NCBI GenBank assembly: GCA_964035545.1
Contig: OZ037766.1
Span: 11,541,722 to 11,605,721 of the forward strand
Length of the DNA stretch: 64,000 bases
From: Bugula neritina
Lineage: Eukaryota; Bryozoa; Gymnolaemata; Cheilostomatida; Bugulidae
Reading direction: 5' to 3'
The translations under genes were made by a program, and so were the position numbers. The notes beneath the pieces are model-generated. The model saw only the letters and a program-made list of their open reading frames with translations, was not told the origin of the DNA and ran no database searches. Shown here one piece after another: positions 36,986 to 46,956 of the stretch (positions are counted from its first letter, which is position 1; every line of letters starts with the position of its first letter).

Positions 36986-39900
36986 TTATACTGGCTTACC
37001 TGGGAACTCGGTATTAATGTCCATACTCAACGTTCTTGGTAAGGTTGGAGCTGGTTGTGAGATACGTCTGCCTTTGGCGATGTCAGCATAAGAAAAGGCT
37101 GAGCATCGTTTCTGAGGCACGAGGTCGGAACTATTTGCTTTACGCGCATTAATTCCTCCCACTATTCCGCCCTCGCAAAAGTTGATATTTGCGTGGGGTT
37201 CACAACTCCAACATTTTATCGTACGGTTTTCCCCTAGACTTTCATGTGCGCCGCTTCTAATGCAGTCACATATGAAGTCTTTCAAATACGGTGGGGGCTT
37301 CCTCGTACGCTGTCCCCTCTCTAGGAGGGGTGACACACTTGCCGGTTCGTTAGTAGGGGCCTCTAATGGCGTCTCTACTTCACCGTTAGTGGTCACCTCT
37401 TCTTGTTCTCCGGATGGAGCCCCTCCCTTCGTGGGGGTTTGCACTTCCGGAACCGGCTCGGTTTCTGGAAGTGATGGAATTAGACTTGGCGGTGGCGGAC
37501 ACGCTTCTGTTGACAAAAGCTGCCGCTCCTCTCTCACCAAGTTTTCCTCCCGCGGTATGACCACTTCGTATTCAGGTCCATGCCGCCGTCGCCCGCGCGT
37601 CGTTGTCTGCCTCCTGGGCTCTAACAACGGGGGGGCTTCTCCCACTCCGTCGGGGCTAGCCCAATACGGTTTCAAGCGAGACTCATTCTGGATAGACACC
37701 TGTCCTGAGCGCTCAATCTTGTACGTATGATTGGGCATAGCCTCGACGACCACGTAGGGGCCTACGAACTTAGGCTTCAGCTTATCAGCCTGTCCGCGGC
37801 GCCTACGGTAATTGACCATCCACACCTTATCTCCTCTTTGATAGAGGGGTGGTTCATCGGAATCTTCGTGCCGCACCTTCCACTGCTGTTGACGCAGTAT
37901 CTCGTGTGCGGCCTTCATCCGTTCCACTAGTTCACTGGCATACTCATGGACTGAGTTATCCTGCTCTGGAACGTGATAGGTGAGATGGTCAGGGACACGA
38001 GTCTCTCTCCCGAGCATCAAGAGGTTTGGGGTCTCACCAGTACTGGTGTGTGGGGTGCTACGGTATGCACGCATGACTTGCGGCAACACCGTATCCCATT
38101 CCTCTTGACCTCGTCCAAGGAGGAGACTCCGGAGCGCATCACCTAGCATCCGGTTGTTGCGCTCCACCACCCCGTTACCTTGAGGGTGGTAGGGGGTGGT
38201 CCTACTCTGATTTACTCCCCAGAGGTGGCAAAGGTCGCTCATCAGTTGAGACTGGAATTGAGCGCCTTGATCAGAGTGTATCTGTTCGGGAAGCCCAAAA
38301 TAACAGAATACATGTTGGTCTAGTGCCCTGGCCACTGTTGGGGCTGATGCATCTGGGATAGCCAGAGCATCCGCCCACCTAGTAAAGTGGTCGGTTAGTA
38401 CTAGGATCCAATTATTGCCTCTGGGGGTCAGGGGCATGGGTCCGACCAGGTCTACAGCGACCACTTGCCAGGGCCTACCAGCATATAGCCTCCGCCGTCC
38501 TGCTTCACCAGGGGGGCGGCTATGCTTACTGGCCTGGCAGATCTCACACTGTTTGACTCTGAGCCGGACGTCACGCTCCATCTGCGGCCAATACCACCGG
38601 AGTCGTAATTTGGATATCACTCGCTTGACCCCTGCGTGAGCCTGCTTGTGAGTATCCCAAATCAACTTTAGGCGGATGGCTGTGGGGCAGACTACCCTCT
38701 TCCTTTCCGGGTGTCTGCCGCTGGCAGCTAGAGAGATGGTTAGCAACCCATCCTGCCCGATCCGCAGCGAGTCCCAACGCTGACAGTATAGCCGGAACTC
38801 GGCGCATCCCTGTCGTATGCGTTCCTCGCTGGGTCGTCGCCCTTCCCTTTTGGCCCGGTAGATGTCTGCCACGACTCCCGGCAGCTCTTCTTGGAGCTTC
38901 TTCAGCTCTCGAACATTACCGGCCAGTACAGGGTTGGCGCGGAGGTTTTGTACATCCTCCGGGGACTCATCAACTCTTTGCCTGAGTTGACCTTGATCCC
39001 AGTTAAACGGTGCTCCGTGATGAGCCAGCGTCTCCAACTCGCATCGTGGGGGACCTCCATCCCTCCTCTCGATGTTGAGACACTGTTTACAACCTCCGTC
39101 AGGTCGGCGACTCAACCCATCTGCATTGCTGTGTCTCTTGCCCGGTCGGTGTTCGATCCGGTACGAGAATTCAGCTAGGATTTCGAGCCACCGGGCGACC
39201 TGACTGGAGGGCTCTGCTCTCCTGCACAACCAGATCAGCGAGGCATGATCCGTACGCAGCCGGAACTTCCTGCCATATAGGTATGGTCTGAAGTGCTTCA
39301 CTGACTTGATTACTGCCAGCAGCTCCTTGCGGGTAGTGCAGTAATTTCGTTCAGCGGGAGAGAGAGACTTGCTGTAGTAGGCTACTACTACTTCTCGGCC
39401 GTCCTGCACTTGCGACAGCACAGCGCCAACATTCTGGTCACTGGCGTCTGTGTCTAGGATGTACTCCAGAGTGGGGTCTGGGTAGGCCAAGATGGGCGCC
39501 GTTAGGAGGCAGCCCTTGAGGCGGTCGAACGCTTCTTGTTCGACTGGAGTCCACTGCCACGTCACTCCCTTTGCGGTAAGCCGGTTTAGCGGCTGGGCTA
39601 TGCCCGCAAAGTCTGGTATGTATTGCCTATAATACCCTACCAGCCCCAAGAAAGCCCGGAGTCCGGTCAAGTCTTGGGGGGTGACCCAGTCTTCTACTGC
39701 CCGTACCTTTTCGGGATCCGTTGCCACGCCGTTTCGACCGACAACGTGCCCCAGGTACTTGACCTCCGGCTGCAATAGAGCGCACTTGGAAGGTTTGAGC
39801 TTAAGACCGGCACCTCGGAGTCTCTCGAAAACCTCCTGCAGACGACTGACATGTGTCTCGAAGTCTGGAGAGATTACGATGACATCATCGAGGTAGACCA

Positions 39901-41554
39901 GCAGTGTCTTCCAATGGAGTCCGCTAAGGACTTGTTCCATCAGCCTCTGGAAGGTGGCTGGGGCGGAGGTTAACCCGAAGGGCAGCACCTTCCACTTCCA
40001 CAAACCGTCCCGTGTGATAAACGCCGCTTTCTCCTGGGCGTCGGGACTCAGAGGAACCTGCCAATAGCCGCTTAGCAAGTCTAACGTACTGAAGTACTTG
40101 CTGCCGGCTAGGGCGTCCAATGACTCGTCAATACGAGGTAGAGGGTAGGCGTCCTGTATGGTTACGCTATTGAGTTTGCGGTAGTCCACACAGAACCGCC
40201 AACTGCCGTCTTTCTTCCGGACCAGTACGACTGGCGAGCTCCACGCACTATGGGCGGGCTCTATCAGTCCCCGGTCCAGAAGATCCCGTACTTGTCGGCT
40301 AACCTCCTTCTCTTTCTCCGGCCCCAGCCTGCGCGTGGGCTGCCGGACAGGGACTGTCCCTGCAGTCAGCGGTATTTCGTGTCTGACAATTCCAGTCAGT
40401 CCCACGTCATTCTCCCCGCTGCTGAACACATCACCGTAGTCGCGTAGTAACTTGGCCATAGCTTGGCGTTCTCTGTTACTCGCGCAGCCGCCACTGGCTG
40501 TTTCGTATAACTCCCGGAGATGTGTCGGGACTGCCCCTCGTCCCTGAATAGGGTGTCGAGGGGGTGCCTCCGTCGCGTCACCCAGCGACGGGCCCACGTC
40601 CTCTTCCTGGACGGAATGGAACCGGCCCAGCATTGACCCAGCTGGGAGCTCAATGGGCTCGGTAAAGGGGTTGACGCACTGCACTAAGACCTCCCCTCGC
40701 TCAGTTAGTCGGTTTAGACTACTGGCGAGTTGGATCTTTTCGTGCGCGCTTTCAACGACCCCGAGCCTGGCTATCCGGTTGCTGTTCACTCGGCAGTGGA
40801 TAGTAGCTCTGGAGCGTCCGGGTACGGTGCAGTTCCGAACTACCTGAACACCGCCCACCAGAGGACGCCCAAACTTATCCACACAGGCGAGTTCTCGCCC
40901 GCCCATCAGCACCACCGACTTACTAAAATCTATTCGGCACTGGTGTTGCTTCAAGAAGGGCATGCCGAGGATAGCATCTTCCTCCAGTTGACCTATGATA
41001 AAGGTCTCCTGTACAGCCTGATCTCGGACACGCCCAGGGAGCTCGATAATACCATAAAAGGGGATACATGACCCGTCTGCCAGGGTGCCATGTTCTCCAG
41101 TATACGGTCGTACTCTATCCCTGTCCCGGCGGGGCAGTGCCTCAAAGACTCTACGGCTGAGAAGGTTGGTAGTACAACCGGAGTCGAGCAGGAAAGTGAC
41201 GGCGTTGCCGGCCACCTTTCCGGGTAGGAAATAGCTCTCTCCATGTGGTTGTACTTTCACCCCCCCCCGCATGTGCTGTCCTGGTTTGACAGGACGGCGG
41301 GGGTTCCACCCGTGGTTTACGGGGCTTCCGGCGGCGAGGTTGGTGCCGGCGGGGTTTGGGCCTCTCCACTGGGCCTTCTGGCTCCATTTCGGTGGCGGGC
41401 TCCTCCTCCCGAGGTAACCGGTGAAACCGGTTAGCGAGTGGCAGGGAAAAGGTACTAGGCCGTTGTGCGGGCCTACTAGTCCTGCGTGGTACCTGCCACT
41501 CGGGTAGAATGTTCCGCCGGGTCCGTACGGGCAGACGACGGCGTGTTCCACCAT
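36986..41554 (-). CDS. pol: Ty3/gypsy pol polyprotein (1522 aa)
   Basis: The domains in order are: an aspartic protease (FLLDSGCTTN, Asp124); reverse transcriptase (VLVRKKDGSWRFCVDYRKLN near 445, SSPVV, YLDD at 554-557); RNase H (DTDAS near 701, TRKEL, RTDHASL); an integrase zinc-binding motif H969/H973-x29-C1003-x2-C1006; and an integrase core with D1035, D1095 and E1131 (D-D-35-E). A GPY/F-like motif (KFVGPYVV) lies near 1262, followed by a Pro-rich tail of about 220 residues. All catalytic residues I can check are present. It starts at an ATG two codons after the gag stop and in the same frame as gag, so expression is by stop readthrough or reinitiation. The interior is strikingly richer in G+C than host DNA. 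Confidence 0.97.
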   Translation of the reverse strand: MVEHAVVCPYGPGGTFYPSGRYHAGLVGPHNGLVPFPCHSLTGFTGYLGRRSPPPKWSQKAQWRGPNPAGTNLAAGSPVNHGWNPRRPVKPGQHMRGGVKVQPHGESYFLPGKVAGNAVTFLLDSGCTTNLLSRRVFEALPRRDRDRVRPYTGEHGTLADGSCIPFYGIIELPGRVRDQAVQETFIIGQLEEDAILGMPFLKQHQCRIDFSKSVVLMGGRELACVDKFGRPLVGGVQVVRNCTVPGRSRATIHCRVNSNRIARLGVVESAHEKIQLASSLNRLTERGEVLVQCVNPFTEPIELPAGSMLGRFHSVQEEDVGPSLGDATEAPPRHPIQGRGAVPTHLRELYETASGGCASNRERQAMAKLLRDYGDVFSSGENDVGLTGIVRHEIPLTAGTVPVRQPTRRLGPEKEKEVSRQVRDLLDRGLIEPAHSAWSSPVVLVRKKDGSWRFCVDYRKLNSVTIQDAYPLPRIDESLDALAGSKYFSTLDLLSGYWQVPLSPDAQEKAAFITRDGLWKWKVLPFGLTSAPATFQRLMEQVLSGLHWKTLLVYLDDVIVISPDFETHVSRLQEVFERLRGAGLKLKPSKCALLQPEVKYLGHVVGRNGVATDPEKVRAVEDWVTPQDLTGLRAFLGLVGYYRQYIPDFAGIAQPLNRLTAKGVTWQWTPVEQEAFDRLKGCLLTAPILAYPDPTLEYILDTDASDQNVGAVLSQVQDGREVVVAYYSKSLSPAERNYCTTRKELLAVIKSVKHFRPYLYGRKFRLRTDHASLIWLCRRAEPSSQVARWLEILAEFSYRIEHRPGKRHSNADGLSRRPDGGCKQCLNIERRDGGPPRCELETLAHHGAPFNWDQGQLRQRVDESPEDVQNLRANPVLAGNVRELKKLQEELPGVVADIYRAKREGRRPSEERIRQGCAEFRLYCQRWDSLRIGQDGLLTISLAASGRHPERKRVVCPTAIRLKLIWDTHKQAHAGVKRVISKLRLRWYWPQMERDVRLRVKQCEICQASKHSRPPGEAGRRRLYAGRPWQVVAVDLVGPMPLTPRGNNWILVLTDHFTRWADALAIPDASAPTVARALDQHVFCYFGLPEQIHSDQGAQFQSQLMSDLCHLWGVNQSRTTPYHPQGNGVVERNNRMLGDALRSLLLGRGQEEWDTVLPQVMRAYRSTPHTSTGETPNLLMLGRETRVPDHLTYHVPEQDNSVHEYASELVERMKAAHEILRQQQWKVRHEDSDEPPLYQRGDKVWMVNYRRRRGQADKLKPKFVGPYVVVEAMPNHTYKIERSGQVSIQNESRLKPYWASPDGVGEAPPLLEPRRQTTTRGRRRHGPEYEVVIPREENLVREERQLLSTEACPPPPSLIPSLPETEPVPEVQTPTKGGAPSGEQEEVTTNGEVETPLEAPTNEPASVSPLLERGQRTRKPPPYLKDFICDCIRSGAHESLGENRTIKCWSCEPHANINFCEGGIVGGINARKANSSDLVPQKRCSAFSYADIAKGRRISQPAPTLPRTLSMDINTEFPGKPV

Positions 41555-41560
41555 ACTCCT

Positions 41561-42427
41561 TTAGTTGCGGCCCGCGGGGAGGGAGAGTGTCCGCGGGCCG
41601 TGACAGTTTAACGTCCCCTGGTATTGGGGTCGTCCTTTCTGTCCCTGGTCCTGATCAGCGCTACTCCAGCCTTGCCCCACAGGTGTTGGGGGCATCCGCA
41701 AGGCCTGACCGGGGCCAGCACCGGCCAGAATGGTCACCAATTGTCCCAGCATCTCTACCATACGGTCCACTTCGGCTTCCAGCGGGAGGGCTTCGCAGCC
41801 TGTCGTAGCCCGAGCAGCGCTGACTCCAACTACTGGTGGGTTCCGTTGTGCTCGATGCATTTGGGTAGCCAACAGGTAAGCTTCTCCAGCCTTCAGGGCA
41901 TCCTCTATTCTGGTTATCCCTTTAGCTCGTAGGTGATGGTCTAGGCCCAGGTCGTTTAGGGACTGGACAAAGGCGTCATAGGTGTAACGCTCTTGGTGTT
42001 GTGCTGGCAGATCGCTATATGCAATCTGCGCCAGCTTCTTCACCGTCGCGGCATGTTCTTGTAGCGAGGTCCGCGGGGTGCGGCACAATCTCTCCAGCTT
42101 GGTCCTGGCGTCTATGACGGAGGTGCCAAAACGGGCCCGCAGCGCAGCCAGTATGCCGTCTACGTCCGTTCCCACTCCGTACGGCTTGGCTTGCTCCGTC
42201 ACCGCCCTCCGCAATTTGATAAGGGCCACTCTATGCGGCCATTGAGCGACTTCCATTACCTCTCTAAATTCTTGTATAAATTGTTCGACATCTTCCGACC
42301 CAGTAAAGGTGGGAGCTTTCAAGCAATGTCTATAAGCTTCTTCTCCTTCACGATTCACAGGATTAACAGCATTTCTACGCTCACCTTCTACTGGGGGTGG
42401 TTGCATTCTAGCATTTTCAGTCTCCAT
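41561..42427 (-). CDS. gag: Ty3/gypsy gag (288 aa)
   Basis: This is the first ORF after the primer-binding site. It has the typical Ty3-type capsid layout: LKAPTFTGSEDVEQFIQEFR near the N-terminus, then ALIKLRR, ARFGTS, and YDAFVQSLNDLGLDHHLR with a following helix. The C-terminal 60 residues are Gly/Pro/Gln-rich and end in CHGPRTLSLPAGRN with no complete CX2CX4HX4C knuckle, so the nucleic-acid-binding knuckle is either lost or replaced. The stop codon is TAA followed by AGGAGT, then pol in the same frame. Together with pol it forms the core of the particle. Confidence 0.93.
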   Translation of the reverse strand: METENARMQPPPVEGERRNAVNPVNREGEEAYRHCLKAPTFTGSEDVEQFIQEFREVMEVAQWPHRVALIKLRRAVTEQAKPYGVGTDVDGILAALRARFGTSVIDARTKLERLCRTPRTSLQEHAATVKKLAQIAYSDLPAQHQERYTYDAFVQSLNDLGLDHHLRAKGITRIEDALKAGEAYLLATQMHRAQRNPPVVGVSAARATTGCEALPLEAEVDRMVEMLGQLVTILAGAGPGQALRMPPTPVGQGWSSADQDQGQKGRPQYQGTLNCHGPRTLSLPAGRN

Positions 42428-42441
42428 CTTTGATATACACT

Positions 42442-42459
42442 ATCCCACCGCTGCCACCA
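42442..42459 (-). promoter_or_regulatory. tRNA-Leu primer-binding site
   Basis: TGGTGGCAGCGGTGGGAT lies 2 nt inside the 5' LTR. It is complementary to ATCCCACCGCTGCCA plus CCA, the 3' end of the common eukaryotic tRNA-Leu (from recalled tRNA sequence). It is the expected start of minus-strand DNA synthesis. Confidence 0.85.
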
Positions 42460-42461
42460 CT

Positions 42462-42765
42462 GTTATAGTTTTCTGATTTAGGGTTGATGTGTCACTAAGA
42501 GAGTCTATTTAACACTAGAGAAACTTCACCAGTTAAGTCGAGTAGATATCGTTATATTTAATACAAGAATACATAATAAAAATCCAATGTACAACAGTAA
42601 TGATACGCACGTCTATTTAGTTTACAGCACTATCCTCAACTGAACTAGTAGCGCGAAGCGGCTACTATTACTTATAAAACAGCCTAGCTAATTGGCTAAT
42701 ACATTGTTCCGGGTCAATACGCAACCTTGCGTATTGTGTTGCTGGTAGCTCCACGAGCCACCACA
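42462..42765 (-). repeat. 5' LTR
   Basis: This is the LTR upstream of gag, starting TGTGGTGGC at 42765 in element orientation. It is identical to the 3' LTR except at the inner terminal base. It should hold the promoter; a TTATAAG box-like word is present. Confidence 0.95.
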
Positions 42766-42770
42766 ATACT

Positions 42771-43997
42771 GATCATCATAATCACAGTAAATATGATAAT
42801 GGCTGGCTCAATTCAAACTTAAATCAATACTCTAAACAATTATGAAAATACTGAATCCTACTATGATCAAGTTTAACCATAGCAGACTGCAAATACTACT
42901 ACTATTAGTATTAATTTTTCAAAATTATTCAAAAAAATACTCTATTGATCACTGATAGTGACATACCTAGTTTTTTCTCAGTCTTTATAACTTTTATACT
43001 TAGTATTAAGAATATTACTAGTATTAGTATTAGTTTCCACTTAAATAGTTACAAGTTTTTCTATACTTTGTAAGGTTGTAACTAGTTAGCAAAATACTCA
43101 ACTGTAAGTGACTGCTAACATTTACTGCAATTTGGATGAGATTACATTTATTATTGAAATATAAAAACGGTGAAACTGCTAATATTGGTTGAGCTCAGGC
43201 TTCTAGTTGTTGAATTAGATTTAAAGGATTGCTCTATCTTGTCTAATAAATGGCCATTTAGGTCAAACACACATAATATTGTGTTAAATAAGCATGCATT
43301 GACAAAAAGCATTTGACCAAAGGTAGAAAAAGTTAGTTGAAGTTGAGGGTGTAGATTGGTAACAGCCAAAACGCCGATTTTGAAATGAGCTGGGAAATGT
43401 GACGTAACAGCGCCAGCATTCCTGCTGGTCACGTGACTATACAAATGAATAACTATAGAAATATGACTGTGAGATGTGATCTTTCAGCTCGTAATTTGTA
43501 TATTTATAGAAGTGCAAATGTGAATTATCTCAATCTATATAGTTTTTTGACATTTTAAATAACATGTATGTGATAACATTAGGCCATATTTTGCTTGTAA
43601 AGCATTGCAAAAACATGCATTCTTTAGGATGAATGCCTGCGATCGATCTAAACTAGGTCAGATTGTGCAATGTTACGGGCACACCAAAGCTGACCTATAT
43701 AGCGCACTGTAACTGCTTGAGCGTTATTGGTTGATGTTGTGCTCAGCAACCTTGAATACTAGCGTTATAGTTAGCACGTGCAGCATAGTTACTGGCGTTC
43801 ACACGTCACGTATTAGGCTATTCTTTTTCATGGCTGAAAATTTTACCTCCCTCAAAATTGGAATTTTGAAAAGCTGTTTTCTAGGCACATATCCCTTTGC
43901 AAAGTCACAATTGTTTGCATACACATTAGATTATAGTTCATAATTATAATGTGATTGTAATAAACTAAGATTGAGCAATCCTTTAAGAGTCTGTCAT
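42771..43997. other. intergenic region right of the LTR element
   Basis: AT-rich DNA with short TAN-type patches (for example ACTACTATTAGTATTAA near 42897 and ATTACTAGTATTAGTATTAG near 43012). No gene is supported. Confidence 0.4.
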
Positions 43998-44433
43998 GCA
44001 ATAGACCCTTTTCAGGGGTCTCCAATATCTCCCTTACAATCAAGAGTTGTGTCCTCTCAAAATGAAAATTGTTGAACAAAATAAACTTGAACTCATTTTT
44101 GTGGTTTTGGTTACTGAACAATGCTGAAGTGCCACTTCAGCATTGTTCAGTAACCAAAACAACAAAAATGCTTTCAAGTTTATTTTCTTCAAAATTTTTC
44201 ATGAACAAATATTTTCAACAAATCTTTGCTGCTGATAATATATGTGTGCTTATAATAAAATATTTATCTCCTAAAAGAACAATTCTATAGCATAATTAGA
44301 ATTTTAAGTAGCAGACAAACTTTAAATTTTTAATGAGTTTGCTTTTTATACAAAGGTTCAATCTATTCACTTTGGGAGGACACAATTCTTAATTGTAAAG
44401 GTGATATTGGGACCTCTGAAAAGGGTCTATTGC
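43998..44433. mobile_element. MITE, 436 bp, with long imperfect inverted repeats and a central palindrome
   Basis: The left end GCAATAGACCCTTTTCAG is mirrored by CTGAAAAGGGTCTATTGC at the right. Similarity continues inward through the GTTGTGTCCTCTCAAAATG region for about 70 bp with a few mismatches. If the TA dinucleotides at 44002 and 44428 are the target duplication, it resembles Tc1/mariner-type MITEs. A near-perfect palindrome lies at 44104-44160. No transposase is present. Confidence 0.8.
44104..44160. repeat. 28-bp-arm perfect palindrome
   Basis: Arms of 28 bp (44104-44131 and 44133-44160) around a single central base. The left arm ends AATGCTGAAGTG and the right begins CACTTCAGCATT. 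It forms the centre of the surrounding MITE. Confidence 0.95.
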
Positions 44434-45482
44434 TTTACATGGTGGGTGGATAACGTTCTTTGTTAAAACTATAGCACCTCCAGGCTACATCTACAAATTA
44501 ACATTGCAAGTTTTTTCTATAAGTTTATAATATGTAAAATCAAATAGTTGTAATATTATTTAACAATTTCAAGTCAAAAATTTGATACTATTTAGTTATG
44601 ATTATCAAACAATGGGAAGCATTCTCAAAATAATAAAAGAAAAATATTTAGTAATTTTAAAATTTACTAAATTGCTTATGATTGTATTATATTTATGTTG
44701 TGACTTTAGTATATGCACTGATATGTGAACTTGAAGTGCTTTTGGATTTCCTGGAGGCTTATAATTTATATATTTACAACAAAGCTAATTTAGCGCTGTT
44801 TAAATTTTCCTATCATTGAATAGATGTTTAAAGCAAGATTTGGTACTGAATTCAATGGCAGCTTGGTTTCTCAACAGATCGTCAATTATTTTTAGTTTAT
44901 CAACAGTTGGTTAACAGGCTTGCTGTTGGCAACAAAAAAATCATTAAAACTTAAATCTGTTTTGTCAGCTGTCTGTAGCTAAACATTATAGATTGAATAA
45001 CCAAAGGTACATGCAGACTTATTAGTCAGATTTAGTTTTGACAATGTTTAGCAATGTTTCGCTAATCCCAGTGTGCGTTCAAGTTACCTTCTGCGGTGTA
45101 AGAAAGATGGTTTTTCGTTCAAAATAAAATGAAAGACTATCCGAATTACAGAAACAATATTGTATAAGACTAGCTGCAGTAAAAGTTGACTAAAGAAAAG
45201 GAAAGATTGTAATTTTTGGTTTTAATCAATACACCTGTTACTTATGTGCTGTTAAAACAAACTTATTGAAACTGAAAAAATTGATGCATGATTGAATTAT
45301 TTACGTAAATCAATCCCTCACTGTTCAGTTTCTTCTAAAATATTGTTGTCTCTGGAGATTAAAATAGAAGTAAAAAAATAAAGCAGTTGTAATTTAAGCA
45401 TACTATTTCGAGCATAATTTTAGAATTGTGTAGCATATTCTTCAAATACTTTTTGATGTTGTAGCTTTATTTTTCAGTCATC
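44434..45482. other. upstream region of REC114
   Basis: AT-rich DNA. A TTTATTTTTCAG acceptor ends just before the REC114 start codon, so a 5' UTR exon should lie in here, but I cannot place it. Confidence 0.4.
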
Positions 45483-46956
45483 ATGGAAGTTGCCCATGAA
45501 TGGAATTTGCAGAGCTATAGCACTTTTAACTTGGAATCAAAGGATAAATGGATAACCATTGAAAATCCACAAACTACTCTGAAAATTCTGTCATCTTCAA
45601 AGCTTATAATTGCATCAAGTAGTACAGTTTTGGTCAGTTGACTCTTCATCACACAATCAATATTTTCATGGCTATTAGTTGTGCTACCTGACTTGTAATA
45701 TTAAAATATTTTAGTTTGTGATACTTTTGTTTAGAATGTATTAAAGTCGTTTAAATGTGATAGACCTTATCAAAAAAATAGTTTGCTTCATCAAAGAAAA
45801 AACTTATTACGATTTCAAGCACAGCTGTTATGTTTGTATTCCCTGACTATATGTGGTTCACAACAACAATGATTATTATTTTAATACTACTAAAATATGT
45901 TTTTCACAAATTTTATACACAATTAAAAATTGCCTTATAGTCAAAATGTCGATGGAAGTCTTTAATTGCTGTATCTTGCAGGAAAGTTTTAGTCTGTACA
46001 ACTCTGTGTTATGGCTGAAGTGCTTTCAAAAAAAGGACACGCTGTTAATACTGCATAAAATCCAGGTAATATAATTTAACAATAATTATGTTACATGATG
46101 ACATACTCGTATGTCAGATGATAGAATATTTTTAAGGAATCTGATAAAGCAGTGGTTAAAAACAATCATGGCTAGCTATTTTATATTACAGTCTTTTTCC
46201 AACTACATTTTAGAAGCTATAACATTATAACTTATCTTTTTTAAATATCCATCAGGACAGTCAGATATATCATTAAGAGCATTAAACAACATTTTTCAAC
46301 GTTAGGTGTGATATATAGTGATGCCCATGATAGTTTTAAACAAAGTGTTTTAATCTTTTTTTAGAATTTTACAAGAAAGTTTCGATTGAAATTTGCTGCT
46401 CAAGACAAGCTAACTTCTCTAGAATGTTGCAATAGCGCCGTCAAAGTTCTCAGGCAATATATTGATGTTACAGACTTCATGAATTCACAAAAGTCTCAGC
46501 AAGTTGATTTTAGTAATTTAGAACCACCGAAAAAAGTGGCTTGTGGAGAAATAAGCCAAAGTCAGCTTTTCCAAGTATGATTATTTGTGTATACTATATA
46601 TTATTATTGGCATGTGTGTGCATATGTGTAACTCAATAGGTGCACAGCATGTTTTTTAAGGTTTGTCCCCTCAACAGTCTTAAAGATATGGCACTAATTT
46701 AACTTGCATTTTACTGTATAGATTATTAAAAATATGGTATCTGTTCAAAAATAGCTTTATATTGTCTATAGCTACAGAGTTTACTTTGTAGACTATTCTT
46801 GGACTGAACAAGTTTAGCCTGCCTACTGCATACTCTTCATGCAACTATCCAACGGAAAGTCTGGAAACTCTTGTAAGGCTGACTATTATTGACCCAAATT
46901 TTCCAGCATTTGTCAGCGAAGTAGAAAAAACTTTAGAAAAAATAATAAATGATTAA
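45483..46956 (+). CDS. REC114: meiotic recombination protein REC114 (4 exons, 202 aa)
   Basis: REC114 works with MEI4 and IHO1/Mer2 on meiotic chromosome axes to promote SPO11 double-strand breaks. Exons 45483-45632, 45982-46065, 46365-46574 and 46792-46956 have lengths 150, 84, 210 and 165 nt, all in phase 0, ending in TAA. The N-terminal half fits the REC114 PH-like domain: EWNLQSYSTF at the start, LWLKCFQKKDTLLILHKIQ (exon 2), FRLKFAAQDK and SLECCNSAVKVLRQYIDV (exon 3). The C-terminal exon ends in the family-typical helix LVRLTIIDPNFPAFVSEVEK, which in mammals contacts MEI4. It is shorter than mammalian REC114 (about 260 residues), mainly in the variable linker. Identification rests on recalled family motifs; the frame and termini are consistent, with no defect. 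Confidence 0.87.

Larger units (their letters stand above)
35322..42765 (-). mobile_element. complete Ty3/gypsy LTR retrotransposon, 7444 bp
   Basis: Two LTRs of 304 bp (35322-35625 and 42462-42765) differ only at the outermost base. They bound gag, pol and a third ORF on the minus strand. The 5-bp target duplication ATACT flanks the element (35317-35321, 42766-42770). In element orientation the LTR starts TGTGGTGGC. The primer-binding site (42459-42442) is complementary to a tRNA-Leu 3' end, and a purine tract GGAGGGGGCAG abuts the 3' LTR. pol order PR-RT-RNaseH-IN plus a GPY/F-like motif places it in Ty3/gypsy. Reading frames are long and intact and LTRs nearly identical, so it inserted recently and may be active. 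Confidence 0.97.

Noticed and set aside
37182-37730. Plus-strand ORFs opposite pol
   Set aside because: Shadows of the G+C-rich pol reading frame on the other strand.
43151-43444. 97-codon minus-strand ORF
   Set aside because: No family resemblance, ordinary AT-rich composition, no splice partners.
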